This document shows, one piece after another, positions 59,939-64,000 of a stretch of DNA of 64,000 bases. Under the pieces are notes generated by a model, which worked only from the letters and a program-made list of their open reading frames with translations, was not told the origin of the DNA and did no database searches. Origin of the DNA: a bacterium HR19 (GTDB taxonomy: Bacteria > Calescibacteriota > Calescibacteriia > Calescibacteriales > Calescibacteriaceae); assembly GCA_002898315.1 (NCBI GenBank), contig BEHV01000010.1:1-64000 (forward strand), written 5' to 3'. A program made the position numbers and the translations under genes. Numbering within the stretch: the stretch's first letter is position 1; each line of letters starts with the position of its first letter.

Positions 59939-61042
59939 ATGAGAGTTTGTATTGTAGCAGGTGGCACAGGTGGGCACATTGTTCCTGCGATAGCGGTTGC
60001 TGAAAAGATTCAAGGAGAAAAACTTTTCATCACCGGCAGGTCAAGAAAGGCAGAAGAAAAGTTTTCAAAACAAATTCCAGGTGAGGTCAAGTTTATTGAT
60101 GTAAAACCAGTGGTTGGGAGGGGATTATCTGCAATATCTGGTTTCATATCTGTTATACCGGCAATAAAGCAAGCTCTTGAAATTTTCAGAAACTTCAAGC
60201 CAGAAGTTGTTATAGGTTTTGGAGGATATGTTTCTGGTCCTGTTCTTCTTGCAGGTAAGCTACGAGGAGCAAAGGAGTTTGTTTTTGAGCAGAATTCTTT
60301 TATGGGATTTGCAAACAAAATTTCCTCACTCTTTGCAGATAAAGTCCTCCTTTCTTTTCCTGATGCCGAGATACCATCTTTTGCAAGAAAAAAGTCGGTA
60401 TATGTTGGGTTTCCAATACGTGATAAATTCAAAGCTGAATTATCATCTGCTATGAGGTCAGGAAAAGACGGAGAGCTGATAAATATTTTCATCACGGGAG
60501 GGAGTCAGGGAGCTTTATCTCTTAACCTTCTTTTTCTGGAAACATTAAAAAAAATAATCATCTCTTCAAAGGAAATACAGAAGATAAAGGTTTTTCATCA
60601 AACGGGAGATATATCTTATTCTCTGGTGAAAGAATTTTACGAAAGAGAGATTTTTCCTTTGGTGAATAAAAAGGGGTTTTCTTTTGATGTTGAGATTTTT
60701 CCTTTTACAGATAAAATAGGGTATTTTATGGGGATTGCGGATTTAGTCATATCTCGTGGTGGAGCTGGGACTGTTTTTGAGGTCGCCTATGCTAAAAAGC
60801 CGGCTGTTTTTATTCCCCTACCGAAATCAATAGGAGACCATCAGTTCAAAAATCCTCTCAAGCTTTTCAAAGATGCTTGTATAATAGTGAGGCAAGAAGA
60901 AAAAGGTAGGTTTGAAATAATCATGAGTGAAATTTTAAAAAACAGTGTGATGCTGGAAGAGATGAAAAAAAGAGTAGAGAGCGAAATGAGAAATATTCAA
61001 ATTGATGGGACAGAAAAAATAGTAGATATTCTGAAAAGCTGA
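59939..61042 (+). CDS. murG: UDP-N-acetylglucosamine:undecaprenyl-PP-MurNAc-pentapeptide transferase MurG
   Basis: The 367-residue GT-B enzyme has the N-terminal GGTGGHIVPAIAVAE, FGGYVSGPVLLAGKL, EQNSFMGFANKI, FITGGSQGALSLN and the donor-binding ISRGGAGTVFEVAYAKKPAVFIPLP followed by GDHQFKN. It makes lipid II for peptidoglycan. It is solitary, away from the usual mur/fts cluster. Confidence 0.95.
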   Translation: MRVCIVAGGTGGHIVPAIAVAEKIQGEKLFITGRSRKAEEKFSKQIPGEVKFIDVKPVVGRGLSAISGFISVIPAIKQALEIFRNFKPEVVIGFGGYVSGPVLLAGKLRGAKEFVFEQNSFMGFANKISSLFADKVLLSFPDAEIPSFARKKSVYVGFPIRDKFKAELSSAMRSGKDGELINIFITGGSQGALSLNLLFLETLKKIIISSKEIQKIKVFHQTGDISYSLVKEFYEREIFPLVNKKGFSFDVEIFPFTDKIGYFMGIADLVISRGGAGTVFEVAYAKKPAVFIPLPKSIGDHQFKNPLKLFKDACIIVRQEEKGRFEIIMSEILKNSVMLEEMKKRVESEMRNIQIDGTEKIVDILKS

Positions 61043-61080
61043 TTTTTTCGCTCTGCTTATTGAGCGTTCTTGTGATACGG

Positions 61081-62070
61081 TTATCTTACGAAGTATCTTA
61101 GCTTTTGTTCCTTTCCTCCTCTTTCTATGACGATTTCAAAGTATGTTTCATTTTGTATATCTGATAGAATTTTGAGTATAGCTTCTGGGCTTGAGACCTG
61201 GACTCCGTTTATTGATTTCAGAACGTCTCCATCTTGTAGTCCGATGATTTTGTAAAAGCTTGAAGGTGAGATATTGAGGAGCCGGAATCCGTATATCTGC
61301 CCATCTTTTATGTATGGTATAGCTCTTGCTGATACGAGGAGGTTAGCCATGTTAGATAGGTTTGATACGACGAACTCTTTTTTTACTTCATAGGTGTTTT
61401 CTCCTATTTGTTTTAGGTCTGGTGATGGCATTTGTGGGAACGATGGTGATGCTCCTTCTATATTAACTCCTTCTGGGTTTTCTTGTTGTGGAGTAGGGGT
61501 AGGATTAGCTTGTGCTTGTGATTGAAACTTTTTTTCATCTTCCTCAAACAGGAATAAAATCTCTTTGTTGTTGCCTCTTATTATTTCTATGCTATCTGGC
61601 TTTATTGATACTATTTTTGCTCCTGGTTCTATTTCTTCTCCTTCTTTTTTCATCAGGGTAGTATTGGAGGGGGAATGGTATATGAAAGCCCAATTACTTC
61701 CTTTTTTACCTGAGACTATTGTTCCAACGAGTTTATATGAAGATGAAAGTGGTGAGAGAACGACAGGGATTGCTTCTTGCTCTTTTTTTTCTTCCTGTTT
61801 TGGTTTTTCTTTACCTAATATTCCTTTTTCCCAGAGGAAGCTCATCAGTTCTGGGGGAGGTATGTTTCCATCTTTGATATTTGGTGAGTTTTGATTATTA
61901 ATGTTGCTGTTGATAAATTTTGTTTTGATGTGAGATTTTGAATTTTTTTCAGAGTTTGAACTGATGAGGATTTTTGAAGATAGCAAATAGGTCAGAGATT
62001 TTCCGAATGATATTCCGAAGGCGAACACGAAAGCTAAATCCAAAAATAATTTTAAACTCTTTTTTAGCAC
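61081..62070 (-). CDS. gspC: type II secretion protein GspC-like with C-terminal PDZ
   Basis: The 329-residue product has an N-terminal membrane helix (FLDLAFVFAFGISFGKSLTYLLS), a linker and a homology region SSYKLVGTIVSGKKGSNWAFIYHSPS typical of the GspC HR domain. A Pro/Gln-rich stretch and a C-terminal PDZ domain follow (GFRLLNISPSSFYKIIGLQDGDVLKSINGVQVSSPEAILKILSDI). GspC links the inner-membrane platform to the outer-membrane secretin. TAAAAT ends nine bases before the GTG start. Other type II secretion genes are absent nearby. Confidence 0.87.
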   Translation of the reverse strand: MLKKSLKLFLDLAFVFAFGISFGKSLTYLLSSKILISSNSEKNSKSHIKTKFINSNINNQNSPNIKDGNIPPPELMSFLWEKGILGKEKPKQEEKKEQEAIPVVLSPLSSSYKLVGTIVSGKKGSNWAFIYHSPSNTTLMKKEGEEIEPGAKIVSIKPDSIEIIRGNNKEILFLFEEDEKKFQSQAQANPTPTPQQENPEGVNIEGASPSFPQMPSPDLKQIGENTYEVKKEFVVSNLSNMANLLVSARAIPYIKDGQIYGFRLLNISPSSFYKIIGLQDGDVLKSINGVQVSSPEAILKILSDIQNETYFEIVIERGGKEQKLRYFVR

Positions 62071-62141
62071 TCTGAATATATTTTAGACATTCTGTTGATT
62101 CCGAGACGAATATTTTTGATTTTGTTGTCTTGTTTTTGGTA

Positions 62142-63626
62142 TTATTCAGGGATGATTATTTCCAGAAATTTTCTTTTTTTATCATTTTCCATCAGCCATT
62201 TTATTTCGCTCTTCCAGTTTGTTGTTTCAACGACCTCAAAACCATAAGCTTGGGCGACCTTATGGGGTGAAGTGATAGGGCTGAGGTAGTCCGCTTGATA
62301 ATTGGCTTTTGACCTTAGTGATTCATAACCTTTGTTGTTTAAAACCAGTATTTTAAGTTCTATGTCGTAGTTGCTGGCTGTCCATAGAGCTTGAGGTGAG
62401 TAGTGAAAGCTTCCATCTCCTATTATTGTCAGAGATTTTCCTCCCGCGATCGCATAACCTATTGAGGCAGGTAAAGCCCATCCCAAAAAGCCAGACCTAT
62501 TTGAGAAAAACAGTTTTTTTCTGTTGCCCAATATTTCCATAATGGTTTCTCTGTAAGCTGGTGTTTCTTCAAATACTGCTTCATCTTTTAAAAGTTTTTT
62601 CAGGTACTCTGTTATCTGAGAGACATTCTTATTTACTTCGTTTTTGGTGAAAGGTATCTTTTTATTGTTCTTTTTCTCTTTAACTCTTAGGAGTATTTCT
62701 TTGAGGAAATATTTGGGGTCGCACAGGAATGACTTCCAGAATCTTTTCACGTTTTCTTCATGGTCTGTGGTGATCTGTATTATATTTTCCCACATGTAAT
62801 CTTCATCCATGAAAATAACATTATGCAGGGTGCTTCCTATGAGCAAGACAAGGTCATATCTCATTAGTATCTTATTTATTTGACTGGCTTTTCTGGGTAA
62901 GATTGCGTCTATCTTCACAGAAGGAGACCTTGAGAAATACGGTTCGGCAAATATAGGAGAGCCAATTTTTTCAGAAAATTCTATCAATTCATCATGAGCA
63001 TCAAAGAGGTCAATTTCATATCCTGCTACTATTGCGATGCTTTTAGAATTATTTATTTCTTCGGCTATCTGATCAAGGATATCTGGCTTTAGAACCAGTT
63101 TTTCTTCTGTGTAGATTGATTCGGTTATATTGGTTTTTTCACATTCCTCTTCTGCAATATCAAATGGTAAGCTTACTATAACAGGTCCCGACGGATTAGA
63201 AAGGGCGGTTCTTATACCTACTGAAATAGCTTTTATTGCTTCTTTTTTATTCTTAACATCAATTACTTCTTTGACATAGGGTATTTTTCTCAGGTCAACG
63301 GTTAAAACTGGTTCATCTAACAGTTTTGTAGATTCCTGCTGTCCCACTATTACGAGTAGAGGGGTTCTGTCAAGTTTAGCTGAGTAAATATATCCGATGG
63401 AGTTCATCAATCCGGGGGCTGCGTGAAGGTTTACGATTCCTATTTTATTGTTATACAGGTAGCTTCCTGCGGACATTCCCACGGCAATACCATCGTGAAG
63501 GGCGAGGTAGTATTTTATTGAATTTGGTTTATATTTGAGGAATGGTAGTTCTGTTGTTCCGGGGTTGCCGAACATTAAGTTTGTGTATTTGGAGATGTAA
63601 TCAAAAATTTGCTCGGAGATATTCAT
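62142..63626 (-). CDS. thiamine-diphosphate enzyme, benzoylformate-decarboxylase-like
   Basis: The 494-residue protein has the ThDP-enzyme layout: FGNPGTTELPFL, VNLHAAPGLMNSIGYIYSAKLDRTPLLVIVGQQ, and the cofactor motif GDGSFHYSPQALW with the closing LVLNNKGYESL (GDG-x25-NN). The segment aligned with the cofactor-activating Glu (benzoylformate decarboxylase LQEACVVG) reads LHDGIAVG, so Asp replaces Glu. The substrate is probably a 2-oxo acid, otherwise unknown. TAAATT ends eight bases before the ATG. It is divergent from a radical SAM gene. Confidence 0.83.
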   Translation of the reverse strand: MNISEQIFDYISKYTNLMFGNPGTTELPFLKYKPNSIKYYLALHDGIAVGMSAGSYLYNNKIGIVNLHAAPGLMNSIGYIYSAKLDRTPLLVIVGQQESTKLLDEPVLTVDLRKIPYVKEVIDVKNKKEAIKAISVGIRTALSNPSGPVIVSLPFDIAEEECEKTNITESIYTEEKLVLKPDILDQIAEEINNSKSIAIVAGYEIDLFDAHDELIEFSEKIGSPIFAEPYFSRSPSVKIDAILPRKASQINKILMRYDLVLLIGSTLHNVIFMDEDYMWENIIQITTDHEENVKRFWKSFLCDPKYFLKEILLRVKEKKNNKKIPFTKNEVNKNVSQITEYLKKLLKDEAVFEETPAYRETIMEILGNRKKLFFSNRSGFLGWALPASIGYAIAGGKSLTIIGDGSFHYSPQALWTASNYDIELKILVLNNKGYESLRSKANYQADYLSPITSPHKVAQAYGFEVVETTNWKSEIKWLMENDKKRKFLEIIIPE

Positions 63627-63760
63627 ATTGAATTAATTTAAGATATGTTTGAAAATATTTAAAACGAGCAGTTTTAATTGACTTCTGATAGAATTAGAAT
63701 TTCTGAACTTTGTTGTGGAATAAAATGTTGAATATTTTTTGTTTGTATTATATTAAATTG

Positions 63761-64000
63761 ATGGCAAATTTTTTTCATATTGCTTTGTTCATAATTAGAA
63801 AATTATTTTTGATTGATTTTGAGAGAGCGTTGTTTATAGCATCTCAGATTTTTCCACCTTCTCAACCTGAGCTTTCTTTAAGGAGGATGAAAAATTTCTT
63901 TTTGACATATTTTGTGTGGAAATTTGGAGTAAAACTGCCTGTTAAACCCATAGTGCTTCAGATTGAATCTGTAAGAGGTTGTAATTTCAACTGTGTTATG
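63761..64000 (+). CDS. radical SAM protein, N-terminal fragment (runs off the window)
   Basis: An ORF open to the right edge begins MANFFHIALFIIRKLF and reaches KPIVLQIESVRGCNFNCVM, the first part of a CxxxCxxC radical SAM cluster motif (the third Cys lies beyond the window). The hydrophobic N-terminal stretch is typical of some membrane-associated radical SAM enzymes. ATG 63761 is preferred since TATATT ends six bases before it; an in-frame ATG at 63725 would extend it by 12 codons. Confidence 0.7.
   Translation, partial: MANFFHIALFIIRKLFLIDFERALFIASQIFPPSQPELSLRRMKNFFLTYFVWKFGVKLPVKPIVLQIESVRGCNFNCVM

Overview
The window is an AT-rich stretch of a bacterial chromosome, densely packed with genes on both strands. 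The organism looks Gram-negative and flagellated. It has FlgH/FlgI outer rings, a complete flgF-G-A-H-I-rod-binding block, FlhF and CheY, type II secretion proteins GspC and GspK, several lipoproteins, an MlaE-type permease and MurG. A class I cytochrome c, a sulfide:quinone-oxidoreductase-like flavoprotein and a PQQ-type sugar dehydrogenase point to a respiratory lifestyle. Split methylmalonyl-CoA mutase, stand-alone GcvPA, core-type MetE, fructose-6-phosphate-aldolase-like transaldolase, AT-rich DNA and Lys/Glu/Ile-rich proteins suggest, without proving, a thermophile from a poorly sampled lineage. I do not assign a phylum.

Layout: 1-4.9 kb holds a small phosphatase, an Rrf2 regulator, a sugar dehydrogenase, a peptide-binding lipoprotein-like protein, a hendecad coiled-coil membrane protein and a thioredoxin-like protein. 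4.9-9.5 kb is the flagellar rod/ring operon. 9.5-16.2 kb holds argS, rplO, a GT4 glycosyltransferase, a large lipoprotein and acetyl-CoA synthetase. 16.2-17.4 kb is a six-repeat CRISPR array beside a broken cas6 remnant. 17.4-35.5 kb is mostly housekeeping (gcvPA, tig, rpmE, DegT aminotransferase, adk, tal, SCP2-lepB, a frameshifted cupin gene, core metE, aspC, cytochrome c, tatD, secY, gspK, methylmalonyl-CoA mutase, pterin dehydratase, DUF488, aldehyde dehydrogenase). 35.5-41.9 kb has a small membrane protein, cimA, folC, cheY, a MarR regulator with a Cys-rich tail, and ispG. 41.9-45.6 kb is a ribosomal cluster on the minus strand (infA-rpmJ-rpsM-rpsK-rpsD-rpsQ-rplN-rplX-rplE). 45.7-64 kb has a degenerate GGDEF receptor, mlaE, a frameshifted SQR-like gene with a DUF1641 partner, a methyltransferase, a TPR protein, a sugar epimerase, an LPP20-like lipoprotein, rsmD, hemC, tRNA-Gln, prs, flhF, lplA, a nicotinamidase with a histone-H1-like tail, murG, gspC, a thiamine-diphosphate enzyme and the start of a radical SAM gene.

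Four themes stand out. (1) Many first-in-unit genes have a -10-like box (TATAAT, TAAAAT, TAAATT) ending only about 5-9 nt before the start codon and lack a Shine-Dalgarno sequence, while operon-internal genes often have strong AAGGAGGT motifs. This suggests widespread leaderless transcripts. (2) Normally clustered genes (spc/alpha ribosomal genes, secY, adk, type II secretion genes) are scattered. (3) Three genes are broken by frameshifts (cas6, the cupin gene, the SQR-like gene). (4) A nicotinamidase continues in frame into a lysine-rich chromatin-protein-like tail that carries its own internal Shine-Dalgarno and ATG. The CRISPR locus is the only defence element, and I see no complete cas gene.
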